Positions 63,951 through 64,000 of a stretch of DNA of 64,000 nt are shown piece after piece (the stretch's first letter is position 1; every line of letters starts with the position of its first letter). The stretch is from Norana najaformis (Eukaryota; Annelida; Clitellata; Crassiclitellata; Hormogastridae). The notes beneath the pieces were generated by a model. The model made no database searches, was not told the origin of the DNA, and saw only the letters and a list, made by a program, of their open reading frames with translations. The stretch lies in assembly GCA_964023275.1 (NCBI GenBank), contig OZ029915.1, positions 40,247,238-40,311,237 on the forward strand, read 5' to 3'. Made by a program: the position numbers and the translations under genes.

Positions 63951-64000
63951 CACCTGCTACACAGACACCATCATATTGCACCGAATTTCAACCAACGACC

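Overview
The window reads as nuclear DNA of a bilaterian invertebrate. It holds a gene with spliceosomal introns whose exons encode the Eyes absent (EYA) phosphatase domain, an intronless class A amine-type GPCR, a Ty3/gypsy LTR element, many decayed non-LTR retrotransposons, tRNA- and 5S-rRNA-derived SINEs, and abundant micro- and minisatellites. Nothing is operon-like or prokaryotic. The phylum cannot be fixed from sequence reading alone; the repeat types would suit a marine lophotrochozoan or a non-vertebrate deuterostome.

Layout. 0-19 kb is gene-poor and repeat-rich: LINE 3' ends, a reverse transcriptase fragment (8.5-9.8 kb, minus), tRNA-derived SINEs, a candidate element bounded by 20-bp inverted repeats (11.8-12.6 kb) and long tri/tetranucleotide tracts. 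19.36-25.55 kb is a complete-looking, very young Ty3/gypsy insertion. Its two 1093-bp LTRs show no difference on reading, a 4-bp target duplication brackets it, and PBS and PPT are present. Its gag-pol frame is open but has lost most of RNase H and the integrase core through two in-frame internal deletions. 25.6-27.7 kb holds two CR1/L2-like LINE fragments. 28.6-30.4 kb (minus) is the amine-type GPCR. 31-52 kb has no recognised host gene; it contains a 78-bp array ending in a hairpin, a LINE with an almost intact reverse transcriptase (39.6-41.4 kb, minus), a 25-bp array (44.2-45.1 kb) and a 5S-derived SINE (50.7 kb).

52.4-63.7 kb (minus) is an eyes absent gene. Eight exons encode the whole C-terminal HAD-type EYA domain with consistent intron phases and intact catalytic motifs. 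Two candidate 5' exons (62.1 and 63.6 kb) both end in the phase the domain exons require.

The most striking feature lies inside eya. The 3' splice site and first 18 coding bases of its second domain exon are one unit of a 25-bp tandem array of about 67 copies (57.0-58.7 kb). That intron is therefore filled with dozens of copies of an acceptor-like site.

The host genes do not form a pathway together. EYA is a nuclear transcription cofactor/phosphatase of the Pax-Six-Eya-Dach network, and the GPCR is a plasma-membrane amine receptor. Everything else is transposable-element or satellite DNA.
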